This document shows, piece by piece, positions 48,031 through 58,668 of a DNA stretch of 64,000 nt. The stretch comes from Sphingomonas sp. HITSZ_GF. GTDB taxonomy: Bacteria > Pseudomonadota > Alphaproteobacteria > Sphingomonadales > Sphingomonadaceae. The DNA is taken from contig NZ_JARQXA010000002.1 in the NCBI RefSeq assembly GCF_029543155.1, positions 372,001 to 436,000 of the forward strand, read 5' to 3'. The notes beneath the pieces were generated by a model. That model made no database searches. It was not told where the DNA came from and saw only the letters and a program-made list of their open reading frames with translations. Numbering within the stretch: the stretch's first letter is position 1; every line of letters begins with the position of its first letter. A program made the position numbers and the translations under genes.

Positions 48031-48612
48031 CTATAAGCCGATAACGCGATTCCAGTCCGATATATACATGTATAATCTAGCAAACTCACTCGGCAGAAGT
48101 TGGCGATTATGAGCAATGAAGTGCCTAGCCTTCTCAATTTCGTCCATTCTCTGAGAAAGCCAATGTTGAGACGGAATAACGTCCTTAAAACAATCCCACT
48201 TAGCTACTATTATTTGCCCCAACTGACCAAAATCGGCAAAGCCAAGTATATCCGTTTTCTGACCCTCTAACCAAGAATCCTTAAGCGCAATTGTCCGCCG
48301 CGATTCTGCGTGTTGCAAGATTTTGCCTGGAATATTGGATATCCAATTCTCTCCCTCATTCTCTTCGAGGCGCTCTCGAATGAAGTCTCGAATTTCATTT
48401 TCAAAACAGTAAATCAACGCATAGAGCCGAGACATTTCCAGGGCAGCGTTTCGCCTTTGCACTCCAAAAGGTGCAAGAGATTGAGCTAGAAGCGATTCCT
48501 CGACTGCCGTCTCGCTAGCCCCTATCTGAATCCCAGCTCTCTGAAATATTCCAGCCTCAGATTCAAAAAGCAGCCCCCTGAACAAGAAAGCTCTAAGTTG
48601 ATCTTTAGTCAA
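48031..48612 (-). CDS. Swt1-type HEPN domain protein
   Basis: 193 residues, AT-rich. The C-terminal half carries a HEPN fold of the Swt1 type: LKDSWLEGQKTDILGFADFG, IIVAKWDCFKDVIPSQHWL, then EKARHFIAHNRQLL with the RX4H catalytic signature of HEPN RNases, and ending RLYMYISDWNRVIGL. The N-terminal half (FRGLLFESEAGIFQRAGI, RLYALIYCFENEIRDFIRERL) is helical. TTG 48612 is chosen because AAGGGAG lies eight bases upstream and it overlaps the DUF5343 stop by eight bases. By family knowledge HEPN proteins of this kind are RNA cleavers in toxin-antitoxin or phage defence; that role here is inferred. Confidence 0.85.
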   Translation of the reverse strand: MTKDQLRAFLFRGLLFESEAGIFQRAGIQIGASETAVEESLLAQSLAPFGVQRRNAALEMSRLYALIYCFENEIRDFIRERLEENEGENWISNIPGKILQHAESRRTIALKDSWLEGQKTDILGFADFGQLGQIIVAKWDCFKDVIPSQHWLSQRMDEIEKARHFIAHNRQLLPSEFARLYMYISDWNRVIGL

Positions 48613-49222
48613 CGAAATGCTCCCTTAGAGACTTAAATATCGCATTATAAACTTCAACATCTTTCGTGGCAGGAAGATGTATCTGCACATTATAGTGAAG
48701 ACCGGCGAGAGCTGGAGATGATATTACGGGTGAAACGGGCTTGGCCGCGGAGTTGATCTGCTCTTCTACTGCTGCCTCTTTCTCAGCCTTTGGCTTCTCG
48801 CCACCCGACAAATCCGCAAGCTCCAAAAGTGCGAAAAACGTCTTTGACATCCTCTGTGCCACGTCGTCGCTCGCGTTGTGAAAGCTCTTGAACTTGCCAG
48901 TAATAGAACCTTGATCAGCCTTCGTCGGATTGGCTTTTATCAAGAATATATCCTGATATGCCTCTCTTAGCGCCTCCCCCATCACCACCTTAGAGCGCGA
49001 ATGATCCCTATAATCATGATATCTCTGAGTTGGCTGCCCAGTGGGTGTAAGAAATCCCAATGATTTCAAGAGTGGGATAAAAGCCCGATCAGCGGAGGAG
49101 GAGAATCCCCAATCTTTCAACAGCTGATTGGTTACCTGAGATGGTGCCTGACCATCACGAATCTTGTTGAAAACCTCAGGAACACGGCCAGCTGCTCCAA
49201 CCCATGAACTTGATAGCCCCAC
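48605..49222 (-). CDS. DUF5343 protein, partner of the HEPN gene
   Basis: 205 residues, AT-rich like its partner. N-terminal winged-helix-like part: VPEVFNKIRDGQAPSQVTNQ, LLKDWGFSSSADRAFIPLLK, SLGFLTPTGQPTQRYHDYRD, then VVMGEALREAYQDIFLIKA and the ending HYNVQIHLPATKDVEVYNA with FKSLREHFVD. These match DUF5343. GTG 49222 has AGGAGGAGG upstream, decisive for the start. The C-terminal QIHLP domain might bind the HEPN protein. Likely an antitoxin, regulator or sensor for the HEPN effector (inference). Confidence 0.87.
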   Translation of the reverse strand: MGLSSSWVGAAGRVPEVFNKIRDGQAPSQVTNQLLKDWGFSSSADRAFIPLLKSLGFLTPTGQPTQRYHDYRDHSRSKVVMGEALREAYQDIFLIKANPTKADQGSITGKFKSFHNASDDVAQRMSKTFFALLELADLSGGEKPKAEKEAAVEEQINSAAKPVSPVISSPALAGLHYNVQIHLPATKDVEVYNAIFKSLREHFVD

Positions 49223-49244
49223 CTTTCGCCTCCTCCTAAACGAG

Positions 49245-49261
49245 AACAGTCTAAGACTGTT
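49245..49261. promoter_or_regulatory. palindrome upstream of the DUF5343-HEPN genes
   Basis: AACAGTCTAAGACTGTT: 8-base arms around a central A. It lies just ahead of the ribosome site of the DUF5343 gene and downstream of a TATAAT box, suitable for an operator or an mRNA hairpin. Confidence 0.6.
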
Positions 49262-49305
49262 TTGGATGGGATCAACGGCGCATAAGTTTCTCCCTGGACC
49301 GGAGT

Positions 49306-49311
49306 ATTATA
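49306..49311 (-). promoter_or_regulatory. TATAAT -10 box for DUF5343-HEPN
   Basis: On the minus strand GGGTATAAT, a consensus -10, stands out in this genome; the -35 is poor (no TTGACA at 17 bases). About 84 bases before the GTG of the DUF5343 gene. Confidence 0.5.
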
Positions 49312-49382
49312 CCCTAATTTGGCAACCCACCACTCTACCAAACCTCCACCGCCGCCTCGACCATCTCCCCACCCCGGCTGTG

Positions 49383-49775
49383 CTAGGCCTTGAAGCGGAT
49401 GCGGCTCGGGATGATGCTGAGGCCCTTATAGTCGACCTGGACGTCCATCCGGTCGATCACGTCGCGTTCGAGCAGGTGGACGAGCCGCTGGATCAGCGCG
49501 GCACGGGCCTTGGCCGCCCGGGGCGTGATATAGGCGATGTTCTCGGGGTTATCGACGCCGCCAAGTTCGCGGGGGAAGAACCAGCTCTTCACCAGCCAGC
49601 CTTCGCTGACCAGCCTCTCGGCCATCAGCCTGGTCTTCACCTCGCCGAGATAGGGGGCGAGCGCTATCGGGAGCGCCGGCCGGCGCAGGCTATCGCGATT
49701 TGGGTCCGTTTTGGGGGAAGGCTTGTCCGTTTTGGAGGCGGTTGTTCCGTGCGCGCGGCGCGGCCCCTCCCCCAT
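49383..49775 (-). CDS. hypothetical protein
   Basis: Open frame of 130 codons. The stretch PIALAPYLGEVKTRLMAERL, VSEGWLVKSWFFPRELGGVD, NPENIAYITPRAAKARAALI and DRMDVQVDYKGLSIIPSRIRF reads like a real folded protein with native codon use. The first 40 residues are low in quality, and the ATG lies inside a dispersed repeat, so the true start is uncertain and may be further in. No family recognised. Minus strand, between thiC and the DUF5343-HEPN pair. Confidence 0.5.
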   Translation of the reverse strand: MGEGPRRAHGTTASKTDKPSPKTDPNRDSLRRPALPIALAPYLGEVKTRLMAERLVSEGWLVKSWFFPRELGGVDNPENIAYITPRAAKARAALIQRLVHLLERDVIDRMDVQVDYKGLSIIPSRIRFKA

Positions 49776-49825
49776 TCGCTTCGCGAACGGTCCCCCTCCC
49801 CGAGACGAGCTCGGGGAGGAATTCA
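49762..49825. repeat. CCCCCTCC-family hairpin repeat
   Basis: CCCCTCCCCCATTCGCTTCG, GCGAACGGTCCCCCTCCCC, GAGACGAGCTCGGGGAGGAA. Sits just after thiC stop on the minus strand and overlaps the annotated start of 49383-49775. Confidence 0.7.
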
Positions 49826-49832
49826 GGTCAGA

Positions 49833-51695
<1,863 letters not shown>

Positions 51696-51740
51696 TCACT
51701 TCTCCAAATCGGGAGAGGACGGACGTAGGGTGACGGCCGC

Positions 51741-51830
51741 TCCCTCCCTACGCCGGTGTCAGCCGGATCAGGTTCGGCGGGTCTTGGCTTCAGCCAACTC
51801 TCAACCGCTCAGGCGCGGTCCCCCGGGGAT
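51741..51830 (-). ncRNA. TPP riboswitch (THI element)
   Basis: On the minus strand the conserved blocks appear in order: GGGGGACCGCGCCTGAG, GGTTGAGAG, then the strongly conserved CCGAACCTGATCCGG and ACACCGGCGTAGGGAGGGA. A TTGGCTGAAGCCAA hairpin sits between them. It lies 49 bases ahead of the thiC ATG, the usual place. Confidence 0.95.
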
Positions 51831-51870
51831 GCGGCAGTCTTAGGCGCTTGGGCGCGGCAGGTCCAGCGGC

Positions 51871-52734
51871 TCAGAAGGTAAGCGCGAGGCCCGCGGCGCC
51901 GGTCCACTGGTTGCGGTCGCCCGCGATGCTGACCAGCGGGCTGTCGGCGAAGTCGTTGACCAGCTTGCGATAGGTGCCGCCGGCGACCAGCGACAGGCCC
52001 TTGGTGAGGTTGCCGGTGAGCGCATAGGCGACATAGCCGCCAAAGGTGATGTCCTTCTGCCCGCCTTCGGGCCGGAACACCGGGAGCCCGCTGGCGAGGC
52101 TCTGCGCCGGGGTGACGCCGAAATAGGTGCGGGCGTAGCGGTCCTCGACGATCTCGGCCGAGGCGGAGAGGCTGACCATCGCCTTGGTGCTGAGCGGGGT
52201 CGAATAGCTGATGACCGGGTTCCAGATGCCGGCATTGTGCACGCGGGTCACATCCTTGCGATAGGAGACGCTCACCGTGAGCTTGTCGAAATCGCTGGTG
52301 ATGAGGCCGGTGCGGCCGATGCCGACATAGCCGCCGACTTCGAGCGCGGAATCGACTTCGCCGAGCGCGCGGACGCGCGGATCGCGGATGGAATCGCGGT
52401 TCGAGCGGTTCATGTTGTAAACCGCGACCGGCCCGAACTGGAGGTCCCAGCCGGGGCCGGTGGGATTCGGAATCACGTCGAGCTGGGCACGATTGCCGAT
52501 CAGCGTGAAGCTCATCCCCGCCACGGTGCCGTTGGCGACCGGAATCGGCGTCCAGCGATTATGGCTGGAGCCTTCATAGTCCGGATAATAGGCGGCACCG
52601 ACGCCGAGGGTGAGCCGCGCCGCACCTTCCCTGGCCGCTTCCTGGACTTCGGCGGGCGGCGGCGTTTCGTCCTGCGCAAAGGCAGGTGCGGCGAGGAGGC
52701 AGAGCGGCAGCGCCGCGAGACCGAGGATACGCAT
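51871..52734 (-). CDS. MipA/OmpV-family outer-membrane protein
   Basis: 287 residues with signal peptide ending AFAQ (about 21). Body of alternating beta strands ending in a C-terminal Phe (AAGLALTF), as in outer-membrane barrels; RLTLGVGAAYYPDYEGSSHN is the family opening. MipA binds MltA and PBP1B in E. coli; others are porin-like. The strands LTVSVSYRKDVTRVHNAG and MVSLSASAEIVEDRYARTYFG (about 170-230) fit. Role here not specified. Confidence 0.9.
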   Translation of the reverse strand: MRILGLAALPLCLLAAPAFAQDETPPPAEVQEAAREGAARLTLGVGAAYYPDYEGSSHNRWTPIPVANGTVAGMSFTLIGNRAQLDVIPNPTGPGWDLQFGPVAVYNMNRSNRDSIRDPRVRALGEVDSALEVGGYVGIGRTGLITSDFDKLTVSVSYRKDVTRVHNAGIWNPVISYSTPLSTKAMVSLSASAEIVEDRYARTYFGVTPAQSLASGLPVFRPEGGQKDITFGGYVAYALTGNLTKGLSLVAGGTYRKLVNDFADSPLVSIAGDRNQWTGAAGLALTF

Positions 52735-52808
52735 GGACCGGATTTCCCAATGTTGCAGGCGCGAAACGCCGACCCGCGACACCGGTTCCTGCAAGCAGAT
52801 CGCAAAGA

Positions 52809-53555
52809 TCAGCCGCCGTTGCTTTTGCGCACCGGCCGTGGCCGGAAGTCGCCCAGCCCGGCATCGGTGCCGCACAGCCGGTCCCAATGGCGGAAATAGA
52901 GGCCGAAATTGCTCTGGTAGCGCTCGTGGTGGCGCTGGTGGTGGCTGGCGGTGATCAGCCAGGCGCCGAGCGGCCCCTGCCACACCCAGCGCGGCCAGAT
53001 TTCCCAGCCCATGTGATTGGTGACGCCCATCACGGTCATGATCGCCAGCACCAGCCCCAGCGCGCCGACATGGATCGGGATGAGGAAGACCAAAGCCGGG
53101 ATCACCACCGCGCCGGTCACCGCCTCGAGCGGATGGAAGCTCATCGCCGCCCAGGCCGTGGGCGGCCGGCTGGCATGGTGGACCGCGTGCATCCGCCGGA
53201 ACAGCGCGGGCACATGCATCCAGCGATGCGTCCAGTAGAACCAGCTGTCATGCGCGAGCAGATAGAGCAGCACCGAGACCGGCAGATACCAGAGCGGCCA
53301 AGCGTGGACGTCGGTGTAGATCCGCGTCCAGCCCTGGTGCTGCCAGCCCCAGGCGACCACGCCGGCGGGCACGCCGTAGATCGCCGCCGAGGCGAGGCTC
53401 CAGCCGATCTCGCGGCGGATCTGCCCGTCCAGCCCGGCATAGAGCCCGGGGTGCCGGACTCGCGTCGCCAGCGCGAACCCGCCGCTCGCCAGCAGGTAGC
53501 GGATGCCGACGATCAGCGTCATCGCGAGCGCGGACAGGAGGACGGCGGCGACCAT
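52809..53555 (-). CDS. sterol desaturase/fatty acid hydroxylase family protein
   Basis: 248-residue polytopic di-iron enzyme. His clusters: HDSWFYWTHRWMH, RRMHAVHHASRPP, and HHQRHHERYQSNFG, all with the spacing of the FA-hydroxylase superfamily. About four membrane helices. It might hydroxylate carotenoids, lipids or hopanoids; no substrate gene nearby. A second, different member is at 57315-58286. Confidence 0.9.
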   Translation of the reverse strand: MVAAVLLSALAMTLIVGIRYLLASGGFALATRVRHPGLYAGLDGQIRREIGWSLASAAIYGVPAGVVAWGWQHQGWTRIYTDVHAWPLWYLPVSVLLYLLAHDSWFYWTHRWMHVPALFRRMHAVHHASRPPTAWAAMSFHPLEAVTGAVVIPALVFLIPIHVGALGLVLAIMTVMGVTNHMGWEIWPRWVWQGPLGAWLITASHHQRHHERYQSNFGLYFRHWDRLCGTDAGLGDFRPRPVRKSNGG

Positions 53556-53732
53556 GGCTGGCGCCTTACGCTATTTTTCGAAGCGGCGCGCGGCCTGGCG
53601 GGAACGCACCGACGCGGCCGGCGTTTTCCGCGCTTCTGCGAAGCGGGAATCGAGGCATTTCGCTGCCCGTTTTTTGGGCACGCTTTCGCATCTGCACAAA
53701 AATTTACCCACAGGTAATATTTGATTGCGCGC

Positions 53733-53756
53733 GAATCCCACGGAATCGCGGGATTC
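53733..53756. promoter_or_regulatory. inverted repeat ahead of the glnK promoter
   Basis: GAATCCC and GGGATTC, 10 bases apart, eight bases upstream of the -24 element. Possible site for an activator or a partner regulator; it is not the NtrC consensus. Confidence 0.4.
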
Positions 53757-53763
53757 TTGCCGT

Positions 53764-53779
53764 TGGCACGCTGTTTGCG
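53764..53779 (+). promoter_or_regulatory. sigma-54 promoter of glnK-amtB
   Basis: TGGCACGCTGTTTGCG has GG at -24 and GC at -12 separated by ten bases, a near-perfect match to TGGCACG-N4-TTGCW with only the last base different. Expected start is near 53790, ahead of ATG 53818. Confidence 0.85.
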
Positions 53780-53817
53780 ACGAGCACCCCCGGGATAACC
53801 GCCAACGAGGGGGCGAC

Positions 53818-54156
53818 ATGAAGCTCATCATCGCCATCATAAAACCATTCAAGCTGGACGAAGTCCGCGAGGCGCTGACCGGCGTCGGGGTCGCGGGCAT
53901 GACCGTGTCGGAAGTGAAGGGCTTCGGTCGCCAGAAGGGCCAGACCGAAATCTATCGCGGCGCGGAATACAGCACCAACATGGTGCCCAAGATCAAGATC
54001 GAGGTCGTGGTGGGGGCCGATCTGGCCGACCGCGCGGTCGAAGCGATCCAGGCCGCCGCCAGCACCGGCGCGATCGGCGATGGCAAGATTTTCGTCCTCG
54101 ATGTCGGCCAGGCCGTGCGCATCCGCACGGGCGAGACCGACGAGACGGCGCTGTAA
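53818..54156 (+). CDS. glnK: nitrogen regulatory protein P-II
   Basis: 112-residue trimeric signal protein sensing 2-oxoglutarate, ATP/ADP and, through uridylylation at Tyr51 (TEIYRGAEY), glutamine. KGFGRQKGQTEIYRG and the C-terminal TGAIGDGKIFVL are complete. Called glnK because it is coupled to amtB, which it blocks when ammonium is ample. Sigma-54 control fits nitrogen limitation. Confidence 0.95.
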   Translation: MKLIIAIIKPFKLDEVREALTGVGVAGMTVSEVKGFGRQKGQTEIYRGAEYSTNMVPKIKIEVVVGADLADRAVEAIQAAASTGAIGDGKIFVLDVGQAVRIRTGETDETAL

Positions 54157-54169
54157 GATGGGGGTCCAG

Positions 54170-55588
<1,419 letters not shown>

Positions 55589-55595
55589 CGAGATC

Positions 55596-55631
55596 GGGCG
55601 CCGCGCAACCTCTCCAAATAGCGCGGCGCCC
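55596..55631 (+). other. perfect 11-bp stem-loop after amtB
   Basis: GGGCGCCGCGC and GCGCGGCGCCC enclose a 14-base loop, eight bases past the amtB stop. No T run of its own; a true terminator follows. Confidence 0.65.
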
Positions 55632-55657
55632 AACCGAGGTTCCTCCTGCGGACGACT

Positions 55658-55690
55658 GGGCCGGTGGTTTAGACCGCCGGCCCTTTTTTT
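55658..55690 (+). terminator. rho-independent terminator of glnK-amtB
   Basis: GGGCCGGTGG, loop TTTAGA, CCGCCGGCCC then seven T. One G-U pair in a ten-base stem. Confidence 0.92.
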
Positions 55691-55719
55691 GTTCGCGGGC
55701 CAGAGGCACGCGGACATGT

Positions 55720-55802
55720 ATCCCCGCGAAAGCGGCGATCTCGTGCCGCAAACGAGCGTGTCGGCAGAGAAACCCTGGATCCCCGCCTTCGCGGGGATGA
55801 CG
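55720..55802. repeat. GAAAGC-family paired hairpin repeat
   Basis: ATCCCCGCGAAAGCGGCGA and GATCCCCGCCTTCGCGGGGA both occur, ending GGATGACG. Lies between convergent amtB and the GMC gene. Confidence 0.7.
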
Positions 55803-55803
55803 A

Positions 55804-57381
55804 TCAGGCCAGATCTTCCTTGATGAACTGGGCGCAGCGTTCGCCGATCACCACCGTGGGGCCGTTGGTGTTGCCGCCGATCAGCCGCGGCATGATCGAG
55901 GCGTCGGCGATGTAGAGCCCCTCCACCCCGCGCACCTTCAGCCGCGGATCGACCACCGCGCCGCCGTCCGAGCCCATGCGCGCGGTGCCGACGGGGTGGT
56001 AGATCGTGTCGGCCCGGGCACGGATCAGCCGTTCGAGCGCGGCATCGTCGGCCAGGTCGATCGGATAGCGATCGCGGCCGCGATATTGGGCGAGCTGGGG
56101 CGCCTCGAGCAGGCGGTACATGGTGCGCACGCCCCGCTTGAGCACCTCCATGTCGCGCGGATCGCCCAGGAAATCGGGATCGATCAGCGGCGCGACGCGC
56201 GGATCGAGCGACTGGAGGCGCACGCTGCCGCGGCTCTCCGGGCGCAGCACACAGGCATGGCAACTGAAGCCGTGCCCGGCGACCGGCGTGCGGCCATGAT
56301 CCTCGACGATGGCGATCAGGAAATGGAGCTGGATATCGGGCCGATCGAGCGCCGGATCGGTGCGCAGGAACGCGCCGGCCTCGGCATAGGGCGTGGTCAT
56401 CCGCCCCTTGCGGGTGAGCAGCCAGCGCGCCATCGAGCCCAGCGACTTGAGCGAGCCCGCGGGCGAGCGGCCGAGGAAGAAGCTGCCCGGCGTCTCGAAC
56501 GCGGCGACATAATCGACATGGTCCTGGAGATTGCCGCCGACCGCCGGCCGATCGATCCGCACCGACAGGCCCGTCTCGCGCAGATGCGCACCGGGGCCGA
56601 TCCCCGAAAGCATCAGCAGCTGCGGCGTCTGGAACGCACCGGCGGCGAGCACCACGGCGCGGCGGGCGCGGATCTCGCGCGCGACCCCGTCGCGCTGATA
56701 GGCGACACCCCAGACCCGGCCATCCTCGAACAGCACCCGCTCGACCATGGCATCGGTGATGATCTCCAGCATCTCGCGGCGCTCGAGATAGGCGCGCGCC
56801 GCGGTCCAGCGCTCGCCGTGCCGCTGGGTGACCTGATAGAGGCCCGCGCCAGACTGGTGCGCCCCGTTGAAATCCTCGTTGCGCGGGATCTGGAGCTCGC
56901 CGGCGGCCTCGATGAACGCCTCGCTGCCCGGATGCGCCCAAAGCTGGTCGCTTACCCAGAGCGGGCCCTTGTCGCCGTGAAATGCATCGGCACCGCGGAC
57001 ATTGTGCTCGGAGCGGCGGAACCAGGGCAGCATGTCGTCCCAGCCCCAGCCCGGGCAGCCGAGATCGCGCCATTCGTCATAGTCGCGCCGGTGGCCGCGG
57101 ACATAGAGCATCGCGTTGATCGCGCTCGATCCGCCCAGCCCCTTGCCGCGGGGCTGATAGCCGCGCCGGCCGTTGAGCCCGCGCTGCGGCACCGTTTCGA
57201 AGGCCCAGTTGGTGGCGGGCCCCTGGAAGGGGAGCATGCCGGGCATGCGCGTCTTGATGCCGGTGTTGCGGCCGCCGGCCTCGAGCACCGCGACGCTGTA
57301 CTTGCCGCCTTCGCTCAGGCGGCCCGCGACGGCGCTGCCGCCGGATCCTCCACCGATGACGACGATGTCGGCTGCTTCCAC
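55804..57381 (-). CDS. GMC-family FAD oxidoreductase
   Basis: 525-residue choline-dehydrogenase-like enzyme. FAD-binding IVVIGGGSGGSAVAGRLSE at the start, GMC signature 1 PRGKGLGGSSAINAMLYVRG, signature 2 GAFQTPQLLMLSGIGP, and the active-site His in IYHPVGTARMG with His/Asn near GGNTNGPTVVIGER. It oxidises an alcohol; substrate open. GTG 57381 lies 67 bases inside the end of the upstream gene; no ATG in frame near. Confidence 0.9.
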   Translation of the reverse strand: MEAADIVVIGGGSGGSAVAGRLSEGGKYSVAVLEAGGRNTGIKTRMPGMLPFQGPATNWAFETVPQRGLNGRRGYQPRGKGLGGSSAINAMLYVRGHRRDYDEWRDLGCPGWGWDDMLPWFRRSEHNVRGADAFHGDKGPLWVSDQLWAHPGSEAFIEAAGELQIPRNEDFNGAHQSGAGLYQVTQRHGERWTAARAYLERREMLEIITDAMVERVLFEDGRVWGVAYQRDGVAREIRARRAVVLAAGAFQTPQLLMLSGIGPGAHLRETGLSVRIDRPAVGGNLQDHVDYVAAFETPGSFFLGRSPAGSLKSLGSMARWLLTRKGRMTTPYAEAGAFLRTDPALDRPDIQLHFLIAIVEDHGRTPVAGHGFSCHACVLRPESRGSVRLQSLDPRVAPLIDPDFLGDPRDMEVLKRGVRTMYRLLEAPQLAQYRGRDRYPIDLADDAALERLIRARADTIYHPVGTARMGSDGGAVVDPRLKVRGVEGLYIADASIMPRLIGGNTNGPTVVIGERCAQFIKEDLA

Positions 57382-58286
57382 GCGACCCCCGCTTGCTGCC
57401 GCGCCTGCCAGCGCGCCTTTATCACTTCCGATGTATCGCGGCTGCCATCGTGGCTCCAGCCCGGCGGCGCGACCATATACCCGATTCGGGACTTCCAATC
57501 GGGCGCGCGCCACACATCCCGGGCGATGCCCACCCATTCGTGGAACGCCGCCCAGAGCAGGTTGAAGCTGCCGAGATCCTTGACGATGCCGTAGCGCGGC
57601 CGATCGTCGTCGCGTTCGGGCTCATAGGTGCCGAGCATCCGGTCCCAGACGATGAAGACGCCGGCATAGTTCTTGTCGAGATAGCGGGCGTTGGTCGCGT
57701 GGTGGACGCGGTGGTGCGACGGCGTGTTCATCACCGCTTCGAACCAGCGCGGCATCCGCCCGATCACCTCGGTATGGATCCAGAACTGGTAGATCAGGTT
57801 GATCGCCGCGACGAAGAAGATCATCGCCGGGTGGAAGCCGATCAGGAACAGCGGCAGGCGGAAGAGGAAACTTGCGCTGATAAACCCGGTCCAGGTCTGC
57901 CGCAGCGCCGTGGTCAGGTTATAATGCTGGCTCGAATGGTGGATGACATGGCTCGCCCAGAACCAGCGGACGCGGTGCGCGGCGCGGTGGAAGAGATAAT
58001 AGGCGAAATCGTCGAGCACGAAGGCGAGGACGAACCAGTACCAGGCGAATCCGATCGTGAAGATGCGGAACTGATAGACCCCCATCGCGATCGCATAGAC
58101 GAAGCCGGCGGTGAGCAGCCCGGCAACGGTGCTGCCGAGGCCGAGCCCCAGGCTGGTCAGCGTGTCCTTCGGGCAAAAGCGCCGGCGATCGCGCAGCCGG
58201 GCGACGAGCATCTCGGCGAGGACGAGCAGCACGAAGCCGGGAATGGCATAGTTCACCGGATCGGGCAGATGCGGAACCACGGGCAT
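57315..58286 (-). CDS. sterol desaturase family protein (AGMO/TMEM195-like)
   Basis: 323 residues. His motifs LFHRAAHRVRWFWASHVIHHSSQHYN and MNTPSHHRVHHATNARYLDKNYAG (both as clustered His sets) match the alkylglycerol-monooxygenase-like branch; NLTTALRQTW is also typical. About five helices. It may cleave or hydroxylate ether lipids or sterol-like lipids. Overlaps the GMC oxidoreductase gene, so the two may act in one oxidation route (inference). Confidence 0.9.
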   Translation of the reverse strand: MPVVPHLPDPVNYAIPGFVLLVLAEMLVARLRDRRRFCPKDTLTSLGLGLGSTVAGLLTAGFVYAIAMGVYQFRIFTIGFAWYWFVLAFVLDDFAYYLFHRAAHRVRWFWASHVIHHSSQHYNLTTALRQTWTGFISASFLFRLPLFLIGFHPAMIFFVAAINLIYQFWIHTEVIGRMPRWFEAVMNTPSHHRVHHATNARYLDKNYAGVFIVWDRMLGTYEPERDDDRPRYGIVKDLGSFNLLWAAFHEWVGIARDVWRAPDWKSRIGYMVAPPGWSHDGSRDTSEVIKARWQARQQAGVAWKQPTSSSSVEDPAAAPSRAA

Positions 58287-58305
58287 GGCCCTGCTTACCC
58301 CCTTG

Positions 58306-58668
58306 TCAGTAGCCTGTCACGCCGCGGAGCAGCACGGCGCCGAAGCGCCGGTCGCCGCTGTCGATACGGAGGCCGTCGGGCGTGGGCCGGCTGGCGAGCG
58401 GCAGGCGCAGATGCCGCGCCGCAACACGGGCGCCGTGCATCTTGAGCAGCGCGACATCGCCGGCCTTGCCATGGACGAGCGCGGCCTTGCCGTCGCTGCC
58501 GAGCAGCGCCTCGCCGGCATCGAAGCCCGATATCATCGCCTCGGCGGTCTCACGCGCTTCCTCGCTGCTGGCGATCGCGGCGCCACGGCCCAGTCCGAGC
58601 GCCCAGGCGACCAGCGTCATGAACAGGATCGAGCCGAGCGAGCCCGCGAAGATATAAAGCTGGTTCAC
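58306..58668 (-). CDS. single-helix hypothetical protein
   Basis: 120 residues: N-terminal membrane helix (YIFAGSLGSILFMTLVAWAL), then EEARETAEAMISGFDAGEALLGSDGKAALV (a helix and a strand pair) and RPTPDGLRIDSGDRRFGAVLL. GTG 58668 overlaps the stop of the preceding gene by four bases. A conserved last member of the recQ chain; no known domain. Confidence 0.75.
   Translation of the reverse strand: MNQLYIFAGSLGSILFMTLVAWALGLGRGAAIASSEEARETAEAMISGFDAGEALLGSDGKAALVHGKAGDVALLKMHGARVAARHLRLPLASRPTPDGLRIDSGDRRFGAVLLRGVTGY

Noticed and set aside
49320..49370. Partial tRNA near the DUF5343 module
   Set aside because: Only D-arm-like GGTAGAGTGG is seen; no anticodon stem, T arm or acceptor could be folded by eye.
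53641..53700. TGCCC-GTTTTTT-GGGCA hairpin as a terminator
   Set aside because: It lies upstream of both divergent genes, not after any gene, and has no T run after the stem.
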